Shown here: positions 1 to 11,214 of the stretch, piece after piece
Numbering within the stretch: the first letter of the stretch is position 1
Layout: each line of letters opens with the position of its first letter
DNA from: Bettongia penicillata ogilbyi
Taxonomy: Eukaryota; Chordata; Mammalia; Diprotodontia; Potoroidae
DNA: 64,000 nucleotides
Reading direction: 5' to 3'
NCBI GenBank assembly: GCA_023548195.1
Contig: JAJHZJ010000009.1
Coordinates: 1,717,501 to 1,781,500, forward strand
The notes under the pieces: generated by a model
What the model was told of the DNA's origin: nothing
Databases searched by the model: none
The model's input: only the letters and a program-made list of their open reading frames with translations
Position numbers and translations under genes: made by a program

Positions 1-261
1 TTGGGGAAAACAGGTTGTACTCACTTAAGGATGTGTAAAAATAAATAGAAGTATACAAAATAAAAAGAAGTCCTGGTTAGCTAAGAGAGATGGGAACCCA
101 TTCTTAAAAATACTTACTCTGCCTTCAAGAAGCTTACAGCTCAGTTGAAAAACTAAAAATACAAAAAAAAAGTTAATAAGGATAATAATAGCAAAAAATG
201 TCACCGAAACAATGCATGATTAATATCAAATGAGTGACACAGTGTAGTGTAATCCAAGCAA

Positions 262-385
262 TACTAGACTGGGAGTTTAGAGGCTGGCTTCTAGTCCTAG
301 GTTGGACCATAAAACTGGATTTCAGTGTCTTCATCTGTAAATGAAGAGACTGAACTAAGTTATTTACGTGATCCCTTTAGCATTC
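262..385 (+). repeat. MIR-like SINE fragment
   Basis: Degenerate core resembling 'ctggcttctagtcctaggttg...tcttcatctgtaaatga', the typical MIR 3' half. Confidence 0.55.
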
Positions 386-399
386 TTTATCACTCTCAG

Positions 400-1230
400 A
401 ATTCAAAGAATGCTTCATGGAGGTGGAAAGAGGTAGGGGGAAGATTTGATTTATTGAAGTTAATGACTGAGTGCTATGAAATTGCATGGTAATGAATTTT
501 TAATTTTCTAAACATAACAAAAGTTTTGTAGACTTTTTATAATTCGCCAACAAATCACCAGGTTATCTTATTTCCACCTTTATTCTAACTGGAAATGGGT
601 CAGTTGGCCTTCAGTTTTCAAGACTTTTTTTTTGTGAGAATTTGGTTTGACATGTTAATATCTTTCCAAAAACAGTGCTTGGCAAAGGTGCTTTGGTGTC
701 CAGCCCAGGAATCCTCTTGAGAGCTTGAGTTTTCTGTAAAAACCCCCAAGTCAAATTGAATAGTGTATTTCTATTAACTTACTGGGCAAATTCATGTCAA
801 CTCCCAGCAACCTGAGCTTACCTTTGTTGCTCTATTTCTTTTTTGTCTTAAGCAACAGAAGAGGCCAAACTGAGTCAGAAAAGTAGTGGATTGTGCCAAA
901 GGTGACAGAAAAGGAGAACTTGGAAATGCTGAGCACAGAATAGGCCTGCAAAGCCATGATTTTGTGAACTTTCAAGGATATGAATATTCTTGGAATTTAA
1001 GCAAGGAGCTTATTTTTGATGTTTTAGATTGTCCCTATTTCTTCTTCATTTCTTTTCCTTCCCTTTCTGTGTTTATCACTCTCTCCTATTATTCTTTCAA
1101 TATTTTGTTTTCCATCTTCCTTCACGTTTTCATTCCATTTTTTTTTCTGAGACAGAGAATATCAGGTAAAGTCCCTGGAGCGTATATTGATGAAAAGAAT
1201 AGGAGCATTAGGAGTCAGTCAGTAGGTTCA
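400..1230. other. Unannotated intron sequence
   Basis: AT-rich intron with no repeat or exon that I can recognise. A 126-codon open frame from 886 has no similarity that I recognise. Confidence 0.5.
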
Positions 1231-1234
1231 GCAC

Positions 1235-1382
1235 TGATGGAGCCACCTTCCTCATTTTACAGATGAGAGAACTGAGGCCCAAGGAGATTCAGTGACCCAC
1301 TAAAGCTTATTCTGTAAAATGAGGGAGGTGGCTTAGATGACTCTGAGGTGACTTCTGGCTCTACTATTTTATGAATCTAATG
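1235..1382. repeat. Two facing MIR-like fragments
   Basis: 1235-1300 reads as the antisense pattern (cattttacagatgagagaac...gaggc) and 1308-1382 as the sense pattern (ctgtaaaatgaggg...ctctactattttatg). Confidence 0.5.
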
Positions 1383-1554
1383 ATGTTTTATTCAACTTTA
1401 CCCTTTCATATGGTCTTCCCCTTCCTTTCTGACAATTGCCCAGTTCTCTGTTTGTAGAATGGTCAGTAGAAGGTTGAGAGAAGCAACTTCGGCTTCCCTG
1501 AAGGGAATTAAAAATAGTGCCATTACTTTTTCCCCTTCAAATTATTAAAAACTT

Positions 1555-1835
1555 GCCACTTTTCAATGAAAGAAATCCAAGCTATGAAAAAAATCAATAT
1601 AAAAAAATGTTCTAAATCATTAACAGAGAAATGCAACTGTTGAGGTTCTATCTCATATCAGGAAAATTCCATTTGTTGGAAGGGCTGTGGGAAAATGGCA
1701 TAATAACGTAGTCCAGTCATTCTAGAAAGTAATTTGGAGCTATGCTCCAAAAGTCGCGCAACTGTGCTTATCCTTTGACTAGTGGTACCACTTACCTCAA
1801 AAATACTAGCTCTTTTTATTATAGAATGACTCCTA
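1555..1835 (+). repeat. L1 ORF2 fragment, sense
   Basis: Reads like the end of marsupial L1 ORF2, with wording such as 'gaaagtaatttggagctatgctccaaaa' and 'aactgtgcttatcctttgac'. Degenerate; the similar 2090-2480 block is its continuation. Confidence 0.6.
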
Positions 1836-2089
1836 GGTTGCAAGACTGAAGGACTAGGAGAATGATGTTGTCCTCTACAATAAGGGGGAAGTTAGGAGAG
1901 GTGTTGGACATATTTAGTTTAAGATGTTTATTGGACATCCAGTTTAAGATGTCTGAAAAATAGTTGGAGATGCAAGACTGGAGGTCAGCAGAGAAGGTGG
2001 GGCAGAGTGGGTAGATTTGAGAATCATCAGCTGAGAGATGGTAATTAAACTGATGGGAGCTGATGAGATCATCAAGTGAGGTAGTATAG
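1836..2089 (-). repeat. L2 fragment, antisense, inside the L1
   Basis: Resembles the antisense L2 stretch 'ggagatgcaagactggaggtcagcagagaag...gagaatcatcag...gatggtaattaaa...gatgagatcatcaag'. It appears to separate two parts of one L1; boundaries approximate. Confidence 0.5.
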
Positions 2090-2480
2090 AGGTAATGGAA
2101 TATTACATCATAGGATGAAAATCCTTCAGAAAATCTGGGGAAGACCTGTATGAACTGATATAGAATGAAGTGAGAAGCATCAGAATACCTTCTGCGACAA
2201 CAACAACGTTGTAATGAGAAATAACTTTGAAAGACTTAAAAATTCTGATCAGTTCTCAATGTTCAATTATGATTTCAGAGAGCTAATGATGAAATATGCT
2301 AACTACCTCCTGTCAAAAAAATGGTGGCCCTCTGGTGTAGAATAAGACATACATTTCTGGGCATAGCTAGTATGGGAATTTCTTTGGTTTAGCTATGCAC
2401 ATACATTACAAGGATTTCCATTTCTTTTTACTTTTCAATTTAAGGGTGGTGAGAGTCTGAGATAGGATACTCCGATGCCC
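2090..2480 (+). repeat. L1 3' end, sense
   Basis: Pattern 'ggaatattacat...gaagacctgtatgaactgatatagaatgaagtgag...aacaacaacgttgtaatga...aactttgaaagacttaaa', the C-terminal ORF2/3' UTR signature of marsupial L1, repeated in other copies in this window. Confidence 0.65.
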
Positions 2481-2809
2481 CAACAAAAAAGAAAAGTGTA
2501 TTTGAAGCAATTAAAAATATATATAGAAGAGACCAGACCAAACGCCAGAAAGAATTAGACTAAAACCAAACAGCTTTGAAAATTACAAGCTGAATTTATT
2601 ACATTTTAAAAGAAAAGCAAATTGTACACAATTACAATTTTATGTAAAATCCTTTTTTTCTACTCTGTGTAGATCATTTTATTTGTTACGTTTAAGAATA
2701 AAAAATTTAAATTTAAGCAAGCAATGAAAATTATTAAACTATGAAGAGTTTACTTATCAGCAAGTACAAAAAGGCACAGGTCATCTATTACAGTATATAT
2801 CATTAAGGG

Positions 2810-2950
2810 CTAATCCTAGCTCTGTGATTCAGTACCTATGCGATATCTACTAAGTCACTGAGCCACTTTGGGCCCTCAGTTTCCTCATCTGCAAAATCTG
2901 AGGGAATTGGATGACATCCTTAACAATTTTAAATTTATGCTCCTCTAATA
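2810..2950 (+). repeat. MIR-like SINE
   Basis: Contains 'gtcactgagccactttgggccctcagtttcctcatctgcaaaat', the MIR/tRNA-SINE core. Confidence 0.6.
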
Positions 2951-3274
2951 AAACATAGCCAAATATTTAATCTCTCTGGTAGGGAATGACCAACTGAAAA
3001 GAAGAGCTCTGGAGCTGGTGGGGGAACTGCATGCATTCATTGCTCTTAACATTTTTTCTTCACTAAACTCTTATTATTTCATGCTTGTGAGTGTTTGTTA
3101 TTTCATCTTAATGCGTGATTTGGATGTTTTTAGGGCTTAAGGAGGTCAAAGAGAGTCAAAGAATTTCTGTTTAAAGATGTACTCTCCCCCCAAAAAAATT
3201 CATCTATAAAGAACTGGTAATCAAGCTCAGCTTTTCTCCCTTTCACTTAGATAAGGGAGCACTGATAGTTCAAA

Positions 3275-3470
3275 AGACATGAAAGGTGATGGAAAGGGTG
3301 CTGGGTTTGGAGTCAGAGGACCTAATTTTGAAACCCAGCTAACGTACTTACTACCTATGTGACCTTGGGCAAGTCTCTTGATTTCTCCAGGACTTAGTTT
3401 TCTTTTGATATAATGAATTGGATTAAATAATTTCTACTGCCTCTTCCAACTCTAAAACTATGATGCATAT
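3275..3470 (+). repeat. MIR-like SINE
   Basis: Nearly full core: 'gctgggtttggagtcagaggacc ... gtgaccttgggcaagtctcttgatttctccag ... ctgcctcttccaactctaaa'. Confidence 0.7.
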
Positions 3471-3514
3471 CCTGGAGCATGAATACTACATGGATTTGTA
3501 TCAGTAAGCACCCC

Positions 3515-4010
3515 AACATACACAGAGGAACCTGTGTTCATAGGTTCTTAGATCTACATTTATAAAAGGAAAGGCAATTTTTGAGGGGCAACAATCACTT
3601 TAATCAAGCACATATATATTCACTTAAATTAGGGGGTAAAGTCAGAACCCTGAACTTCAGAGAAAATACAGAGAAATCAAAATCAACAGACAGGCTTCCA
3701 AGAGTCTGACCTATATCACAGATCAACAGAAAACTGTCTGACCATATATATACATAGTTACCAGAGAGGGAAGCACCAACGGGTTTTCAAAGCCATTGAG
3801 CTGCTTAGTGGCTTTCCAGAGTCCTTCTTCCAAAAACAAAACCCCAAAATAAAACCTCACCCTCAGTGTCTTTATACACACTCTTTAGAGCTAGAGGGAA
3901 TCACAACCCTGGAGAATCAATGGCTCATTAACGAAAGGTGTGGACCTTCCTACAAATCTTCTCAGGCCCATTGATGGATGGGGAAGATCTTTAATCACGT
4001 TACTCAATCA
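3515..4010 (-). repeat. Solo LTR, copy 1
   Basis: Shares its whole length, in the same order, with 9640-10165: 'aggttcttagatct', 'caacaatcactttaa.caagcacatata', 'accctgaacttcagagaaaatacagagaa', 'accagagaggaagcaccaac', and 'ggcccattgatggatggggaagat' near the end. No internal retroviral genes lie between the copies, so each is read as a separate solo LTR. Orientation is inferred from a TG-start at the right end of the related copy at 49 kb. Confidence 0.6.
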
Positions 4011-4639
4011 GTACTTGATTATACTAAAACAAAAACAGCAAAAGATCCTACTTTGCTTGCCATGATGTGACTGGGACAAAAAAAATTGAATTTGTTTTAT
4101 ATGGTATATTTTTGCTAATGAGATCAACAAAGCATTCTTCCTATGAGCTATCTGTTGGAACATGAAATATATATGAACCTCTTTCTTGGAATAGTATGAG
4201 TTAAAATGAAGCATTATCTGTAATTAACGAAGATCTCCATGGGACAGAAAGACTTTGGGGTTTGTTTTTTTTAAAGATTTAGTGGCCCACATATTTCAGG
4301 AAGTGTGGTTTCATATTCTAAAATAACATTATAATAAAAGATGGATGTGTATAGCCTCCTGGTGTTTCTTGTCATAAAATTTTACCTGTAGCACATTTAA
4401 CAATGGGATTCTTAAAGGTAAAACTGATTCTTTGGAACTCCTTTATCCTTTCTTGGGCACAAGGAAAGAGAAGTATTGTTTGTTGGTTTTTTTTGTTTTA
4501 ATTCTGTGGTTTTTTTAGATTACCAGGCCCTTAAAGGGCAGAGAGTTGTTTTGCTGTCCTGAAACTGGCCCTTAGATATCCTGCTACTTTGCTGGGATTT
4601 AGGTCCCAGTTGCTTCTATAAATGTGGAGGTTGAACTGT

Positions 4640-5355
4640 AGGATTCTTTTTTTTCCTTAATAATTTATTTTTTTTCCCAATGACATGTAAAGATAGTTTT
4701 CAACATTCATTTTTGTAAAATTGTGAGTTCCAAATTCTTCTCCTTTCTTTCCTCCCTCTCCTAGTTCCTCCCCAAGCAATCTGATAGTTATACATGTACA
4801 ATCATGTTAAACATATTCCCATCTTAGTGATGTTGTGAAAGAAGAATCAAAATAAAAGGGAAAAGCCACAAGAAAGAGAAAACAAGAGAAAATAGTGTGC
4901 TTTGATCTGCATTCAGATTCTACAGTTCTTTCTCAGGATGTGGTTAGCATATTCCATCATGAGTCTTGGAATTGTCTTGGATCACTGCATTGTTGGGAAG
5001 ACCTAAATCTATCAAAGTTGATCATCGCACAATGCTGCTGTAACTGTATACAGTGTTCTCCTGGTTCTGCTCACTTCACTCAGAATCAGTTCATGTCAGT
5101 CTTTCCAGGTTTTTCTGAAATTTGCCTGCTCATCATTTCTTAGAGCAAAATAGTATTTCATTGACAACTGGTTTAACCATTCTGCAACTGACGGGCTTCC
5201 CCTCAATTTCCAATTCTTTGCCACCATAAGAGCTGCTATAAATATTTTTGTACATGTGGGTCCTTTTCTCGTTTTTATGACCTGTTTGGGATACAGGGTC
5301 GTGGTATTGCTAAATCCAAGGGTACGCACAGTTTTACAATCCTTTAGGCACATGA
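4640..5355 (-). repeat. L1 3' end, antisense
   Basis: The minus strand encodes a degenerate ORF2 C-terminus (CTKIFIAALMVAKNWKLRG, then AEWLNQLSMKYYFALRNDEQ), matching the L1 ORF2 end (CTRMFIAALF...CPS...W...YYAAI). It is followed by the L1 3' UTR-like A/T-rich sequence towards 4640. Confidence 0.85.
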
Positions 5356-5359
5356 ACTA

Positions 5360-6079
5360 GATGATTCTTAATGTCTCTTTTGGATCTGACATTCTGTGAT
5401 GACAAAACAAGTTGTAAAGTGAGACTTCCCTCCCAACCCTGCCTCCATCATCCTAACTTCTCCCCGCCTCCTCAGCAGGAATCGAAGTGGCCTCTTGGAG
5501 GTTGGCGACGTAGTTAAGTATTTTTCTCTGCCTAGCTTCCGCCTTTCCTCCTTCTTCCCTCTATTGCTGCCTTTTTCCTCTTTTTCTTTCCTTTTAGGTT
5601 CAGCTTTGCAGCTGAAGAGCATGATTCTACTCACCTTTACAGAAGTACTTAATCAAGCCCACCTTCCACAATGGGTGAAATACTGATTAAAATCCCAGGA
5701 AATCCATAGTTTTGTGAATGGCCACCAGAGTTCTTTCTTTCTGTGTAAGTGGCCAAGTCACCATGCTGTCCCTGGAGTGAAGGAGCAGGGACTACAGAAA
5801 ATAACATAGGAGCTTTCTTCTGACTATGATTCTATGATTCTGTCACCTTGGAAACAAGAGTTATAGCGAGGCAAGAGAAAATGTAGAGTATATTTCTAGT
5901 TATTAGGTTGGTCAAAGGCAATGACGCATGTGTGTTGATTTGTGTGACGGAGGGCAGATGATCAACATTTGAATTCTTCTCCCATTGTAGAAGGTCCCCT
6001 TATGGAGCAGGAACTCCTAATGGCCCATGTTCCTGCACTGAGTCTACTTAGTGATCTGGTGTCATGGGTGGGTCCCACC
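5360..6079. other. Unannotated intron sequence
   Basis: Contains a long pyrimidine tract (5530-5596) followed by TTTTAGGTTCAG that looks like a splice acceptor, but the following sequence shows no coding match that I recognise. Confidence 0.4.
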
Positions 6080-6290
6080 TGAGTGAGGCAGTAGGTGATC
6101 AGGATGATGAAGAAAAACTTAACAGGATCAGCTGAAGGAAATGTGGATATTTAGCTTAGAGAAGTTTGGGGGAGAGATATGATAGCTCTCCTTACCGGGA
6201 GGGCTGACATATGGAACAGGATGTAAAATAGTCTGTGTCCAAAAGTCAAATAGGCTGCCACTTTGGGTGAGGGGTCCTTCCTTCGTGAAG
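6080..6290 (+). repeat. CR1/L3 3' fragment
   Basis: Matches the conserved CR1 tail in degenerate form: 'agctgaaggaaatgtggatatttagcttagagaag...gagatatgatagctctcctta...agggctgacatatgg'. Confidence 0.6.
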
Positions 6291-6455
6291 GCTAAATTGT
6301 TGTCTGTCCTTCGTTCTCAAAGAGGACTAATGATATCAGGAAGGTAGTGTCTTGAAATGCAAGTGAATTGGATTTAAGTGAAGCAGGGCTGTGCCAAGTC
6401 AGTCACCAGCCTCACTTTCCTCCTGAGCCATCTGGGTCCAGTGGAAAGCCATAGA
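6291..6455 (+). repeat. RTE-derived SINE
   Basis: 'gtccttcgttctcaaagaggactaatgatatcagg ... gcagggctgtgccaag ... cagtcaccagcctcactttcctcc'; the same unit recurs at 10166, 24836 (minus), 25330 (minus) and 61600 (minus). Confidence 0.7.
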
Positions 6456-6459
6456 TCTT

Positions 6460-6805
6460 AGGAGCAGCTAGGTTGCACAGTGGAAAGAGCACTAGACCTG
6501 AGTCAGAAGACTCCTATTCATGAGTTCAAATCTGACCTTAGACACTTATTAGCTGACCCTGGGCAAGAATGCTGAATGTTGTAGAGGGAATTGCTAATTA
6601 GGTACAGATTGAACTAGATGGTCCCTAATAAGTCTGAGATTCTATCATAAAAGAAGTATTGAACTAGGAATTAGATTTGTGTTCTAATCCCATTAACCAG
6701 TACAATGGAAGGTAGGTCAGCTCTCTGGTTCCAGTTTTCTCATCTATAAAATGAGTGGAATTAACCAGATTAACTCGATCTCCTCAGATTCTGACATTCA
6801 TGACT
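6460..6805 (+). repeat. Two tandem tRNA-derived/MIR-like SINEs
   Basis: 6460-6570 starts 'aggagcagctaggttgcacagtggaaagagcactagacctgagtcag', the marsupial tRNA-SINE head. 6655-6805 is a second copy with 'ctctggttccagttttctcatctataaaatgag'. Confidence 0.7.
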
Positions 6806-7079
6806 TCCATGTGCTATATATAGCCTTATGTATTTACCATGGGCTAGCTAATCTAATAGAAAGTCTTTCAGAATCTGATACTAGCCAGATTTCAAAATAA
6901 TGTAATCCAATTGGACTCCACTGTATGACTGACTCTTGTGGTACTTTGTAAACATTAACTGATTAAAACTTTCTTATACATGAAGGAGTAGTGAAGGACA
7001 TCCATCCCTTTTCAGGATGACAAAAGCAGTATTGCTGCCCAGGAGACAATAGGCATTAATTAGTAGAAAAAGCAGTGAT

Positions 7080-7205
7080 CCTGGAGATAGAAGAGACACA
7101 TCGTACAGTGGAAAGAAAGACCTTAGGCAAATCATGTAATTTCCCTGGGCCTCAGTTTATTCATCTGTAAAATGAGGCCCCTTTTAGCTCTAGATTTATG
7201 ATTCT
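7080..7205 (+). repeat. MIR-like SINE
   Basis: 'gtacagtggaaagaaagaccttaggcaaatcatgtaatttccctgggcctcagtttattcatctgtaaaatgagg'. Confidence 0.65.
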
Positions 7206-7209
7206 ATGC

Positions 7210-8489
7210 CACTTAACATCTTGCTCCAATATTTATTATCCCTGTGAGCCTAGAAATATCATCCTTTATGAGCTTCAACTTTCACAAGCAATATTCAACA
7301 ATGGACCATAGCTTTACAATTTCGTAATTGACTGAAAGCTGTAGATAATACCACATTCCATTTGCCTATTTTTTGTTGATTTGGGAGAGGAAAATGCAGT
7401 CTTAAAAATAAATGGTAAACATTAAAATCATTCAAGATTACTTGAAAGACATAACAGAAATAATCCTGTTCAACAATCCACAGATCATAAACATTAGGCA
7501 AGGTTAAAACAGAGAGATGTATGCTTGTCAAAGACGTGTGCTTCTGGGATCAAGGAGATCTAACACTGAATCCAAGTTGAAGAGGGATTCTTTGTGGATG
7601 GTGAGGTCCTTCAGTTTTGTCTGTTTGCACATGACATGTGCTGGTTCCATGACACCCAAGAACACTGCAGAGCCTTATAAAAGACATTCTTAGCCTCTCA
7701 AAAGGTTGAGACCTGGTCACATAGGAAAGAGTAAGTGGAGCAATTTTATCACTTGGATTTTATTGCCTTTTATTGTGTGTTGCCTAGATTATGACATACA
7801 TTGGAACAAATAAACCATCAGTTTGTACACATACACACACACAGACACACACAGAATAAACAGTACAGATGGATGAGTTGGGCTCAAAGTTGAACAGGAA
7901 GAAGAAAACTTGAATATCTTCAGAAAACATTAAAAAAAAAAGGCCCATCCCATCTTTTTTTAAAGTCAACATCTATCTGTGTGGCTGTATGGCAGTAGAA
8001 TATAAAAGGCATGAAATATAAAAGTCTCAAAAGAATTAAAAATGAGTATTACATGGAGGACAATGGAAAGCTACATGGTGGATATGAGCAGCCTGCAACA
8101 TATAACTAATGGGGACCTTTGGAGAACAAGAGTAAAGGATGTTGTGAGGGACATGGATGGTCAAATGATCAATCAATGAGTAAGTGAAAATCACCTACTA
8201 TGTGCTGAGCACTGTGCTAGGTACTGGAAATACAAGTATAAAGAATGATAGGAAAAGAATATGGCTTGGTTATATGGCAAGGGTGAGGGATAACAAGTGT
8301 ACAGCCAGTGTTCCACTGCTCTCCTACTGATGCCAAGAGAAGATCTCTAGCAAGGGAGACCTCTAGCACCTTGGGAGACACTGGTGAACTTTTGGAGGAT
8401 ATAGCTGAATTTCACAGGATAAACAGGTGTGGATGAGTGATGCTCTGTCCTAAGGGAGCTTCTAAATTGAGTACAGGTTGAGTTGAATA
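7210..8489. other. Mostly unannotated intron, with a short (CA)n-type repeat
   Basis: A (CA)n-like run lies at 7808-7855 and a degenerate interspersed repeat (ctactatgtgctgagcactgtgctaggtactgg) at 8170-8260. Otherwise nothing recognised. Confidence 0.5.
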
Positions 8490-9335
8490 TTGAGATTTTA
8501 TTTAGAGATTGTAGCAAAGCATTTGACCAAGTTTTTGTGTGGAGAAGATGAAGAACTGTGGGCTAGAGCACAGCATAACTTGAAACTGGCTTTGAAACTG
8601 ACTGAATGGCTATACCCAAAGAGTAGTCACTGATGGTTCAATGTCAACTTGGATGTCCCTAATGGATTGCTCCCAGCGAGATCTCTGCATGGCCCTGAGC
8701 AATTTAACATTTTGATCAATGACTTGAATAAAGGGATAGATGAAGTGCTTTTCAAATGTCCAAGTAATCCAAATTTGGAAGGGTCACAGAGCATACATTT
8801 TATGGCAATCAGAATTCAAAAAGATCTTGATAGCCTAGAACATTGAGACTAAATCCAAGAGATGTAATTTAGGTAGGGATCAATGTAAAGTCTTAAACTT
8901 GGGTTCAAAAAATAAACTTCACATTCACATGTGTATATATATGTGCGTGAGCATGTGTATATATGTATATATGTATGTATGTATGTGTATATATTCAGAG
9001 CATGTTATACATCAGTACATCTGAAAAAGATCTGGGGTTTTAGTAAACTGGAGCTAAATATGAATCAACTGTGTCGTACAATAACCAAGAAAACTAATGT
9101 AATCATGGCTGCATTGAGGCATAATGTTTATAGCTGCTCTAGTCAGGCTCACATAGCTAGAGTATTGTGTTAAGTTCTGGTCACCACCTTCTTGTAAAGA
9201 CATCGGTATAAGTGCAAAATTTTACAGAGGGTAACTAGGACAGTAAAGGAACCTGAGATCTGTCATACAAGATTTACTTGAAAGACTTGGCACCCTGAGA
9301 CTAGGATGGGGGTTATGATTGGACATTATGTTTAG
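8490..9335 (+). repeat. CR1/L3 LINE, reverse-transcriptase 3' part
   Basis: Degenerate frames encode the CR1/L3 RT C-terminus in order: FNILINDLNKGIDEVLFK (family FNIFINDLxxGIE), IQKDLDSLE, then CKVLNLG, then the KDLGVLV region, and YSCSSQAHIARVLC with LVTTF. It then runs into the non-coding tail 'ttttacagagggtaactaggacagtaaagg'. A TATATG microsatellite (8930-8995) interrupts it. The 3' tail continues at 10335-10690 after nested insertions. Confidence 0.8.
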
Positions 9336-9354
9336 GAGGAAGTGAAGCCAGGCA

Positions 9355-9560
9355 CTGTGCTGAATGCTTTACAAATATTTATTTGATTCTCAAAACATCC
9401 CTGAGAGGTAGGTGCTATTATTATCTCCATTTTACAGATGAGGAAACTGAGGCAGAGGTTAAATGACTTGCCTAAGGTCATACTGATAGTATCTGAGACT
9501 GGATTTGAACTTAGGTCTTCCTGACTCTAGGCCCAACACTCTATCCACTGGGTCACCTGA
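9355..9560 (-). repeat. MIR-like SINE, antisense
   Basis: Classic antisense MIR wording: 'attttacagatgaggaaactgaggcagaggttaaatgacttgcctaaggtca', then 'ggatttgaacttaggtcttcctgactctaggcccaacactctatccactg'. Confidence 0.85.
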
Positions 9561-9639
9561 CATCTGTCTGGAGAAAAAGAATATTTGTCTTCTCATGTGG
9601 TTTTGTAACAGTAAGGACCCTGGCATACAAAGGAGGGTC

Positions 9640-10165
9640 TGCTATACAGGTTCTTAGATCTGCTTTTCTAAAAGGAAGCTTTTGAGGGATCAACAATCAC
9701 TTTAACCAAGCACATATATCATTCACTTAGTTCAGGGGGCAAGTCAGCACCCTGAGCTTCAGAGAAAATACAGAGAAGTAAAGACCAACAGACAGGGCTT
9801 CCAACTGTCTGACCATAGACAATACATACATCATTACCAGAGAGAAGCACCAACATCTGGGTTTTCAAATGGGGGCGGCGCTTCTTAAAATGGCTGTCCA
9901 GAGTCTCATCTGGCACAGGAACTTTCTTCCAAAAGCTACGCCCCAAAGCAAAACCTCACTTCAAAAAAAAATAAAAAAATAAAAAAAATATATATATATA
10001 TATAATTTTCGGAGCTGGAGGGCATGACCCCTGTGACCCACTGCCTCTCCAGCAATCACCTAAAAGTGTGGGCTCCATAGAAAATAAGTTTCCTCCAATC
10101 AAGCCTCCCTCAATAGCCTCACCTGAGGCCTATCAATGGGTAGGTAAGATTTTTGATTCCCGTTA
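9640..10165 (-). repeat. Solo LTR, copy 2
   Basis: Same family as 3515-4010 (shared blocks given there). It has an A-rich (TA)n expansion at 9965-10005. The ends join an RTE-derived SINE at 10166. Confidence 0.6.
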
Positions 10166-10330
10166 TGGGTTTGTCCTTAGTTCTTGAAGAGGACCATGAC
10201 ATCAGGGAGATGATGACATGACTTGCAGTTGACTTTGATTTGAGGGAGGGAGGGCTGTGCAAGGTCACCAGCTTTACTTCCTCCTCCAGAGCCAACTGGT
10301 ATATATCCATCAGGACAACTGGAGATGGCC
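10166..10330 (+). repeat. RTE-derived SINE
   Basis: 'gtttgtccttagttcttgaagaggaccatgacatcaggg ... gagggctgtgcaaggtcaccagctttacttcctcctcc', same unit as 6291-6455. Confidence 0.75.
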
Positions 10331-10334
10331 CAGG

Positions 10335-10690
10335 ATGCAGTGGGAGACTTTAGCTTTTTTAAGCTAAGGTCTACTTAAAGGACTGTCACATTGATGAGAT
10401 TTTTTCTTTTCCCACTTGGCCCCAGGTGGAAGAATCTGTGAGCAACAGGTAGAAATGGTAATTAGTCTGTTTTAAGTTTGACACAAGGGAAAACTTCCTC
10501 ATAATTAGCTATCCCAAAGTGGAACTCCTCTGGAGAGCTAGTGAGTTTCCCTTGACCAGAGGTTTCAAAGCAATCGTGAGACATCTGTGGTGTACACTGC
10601 AGAAGGCAAGAATTCTTTTTCAGGCATTAACTGGACTCGATCACCTTTGAAGTCTCTTGCAGTTCTGGGATACTGTGATTCCATGGTCAT
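10335..10690 (+). repeat. CR1/L3 3' tail (continuation)
   Basis: 'acaagggaaaacttcctcataattagctatcccaaagtggaactcctctggagagctagtgagtttcc ... gtctcttgcagttctgggatactgtgattcc', the 3' end of the fossil CR1/L3 whose coding part is at 8490-9335. Confidence 0.7.
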
Positions 10691-11004
10691 TATACTTACA
10701 TAACCTATAACTTCATCAGTGCAGAAATTCTGTCAGTGAAGCCCACAACTTGTTAGATGGTCAGCTGAGAGCTGTTGGCTGAACGTAGCCCCTTCAAACT
10801 CTGCATTAAGGCGCTTGATGACTTTTGGGAACATTACACAACTGGTAGGAAAAGATATAATGTATTGGCAAAAGCCTCATATGTAACAATGGAGATTCAC
10901 ATACTGGTTGTGTAGCGTAACATTTGTACATATTTGTGGCAAGTCATTCTCTCAGGGGATTGGACTAGCTGCCTTCTAGAGTCTTTTCAAGCTCAGAATC
11001 TGAT

Positions 11005-11210
11005 GCAGTAAAAAGTGTAAGTCAGAAAACCTTGGCTCTACTCTCAGCTCTGCCACTTACTGGACACAAAAACTTGCATAAGTATTAATTGCTCTGACTC
11101 TTATTTTTTTCTGGTTTATAAAATGGGAATAATACAAGGTTGCTGTGATGATCAAATAAGAATACATTGAAAATACTTTGAGAATTGCAAAGGAGACACA
11201 TAAACATGAG
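11005..11210 (+). repeat. MIR-like SINE
   Basis: 'aaaaccttggctctactctcagctctgccacttactggac ... ctggtttataaaatgggaataat ... aggttgctgtgatgatcaaat'. Confidence 0.65.
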
Positions 11211-11214
11211 TTGT

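Noticed and set aside
886..1266. 126-codon open frame
   Set aside because: Low-complexity F/S-rich translation of AT-rich intron with no similarity or splice support.
5495..5686. Exon-like sequence after a long pyrimidine tract and TTTTAG
   Set aside because: It looks like an acceptor but the downstream sequence matches no PAQR5 segment and has no convincing donor.
7808..7855. Short-spaced CACA repeats resembling a CRISPR-like array
   Set aside because: A plain dinucleotide microsatellite without spacers; the genome is mammalian.
4010..9640. A provirus between two LTR-like copies
   Set aside because: The interval contains L1, CR1, MIR and RTE-SINE pieces in mixed orientation and no retroviral gene remnants.
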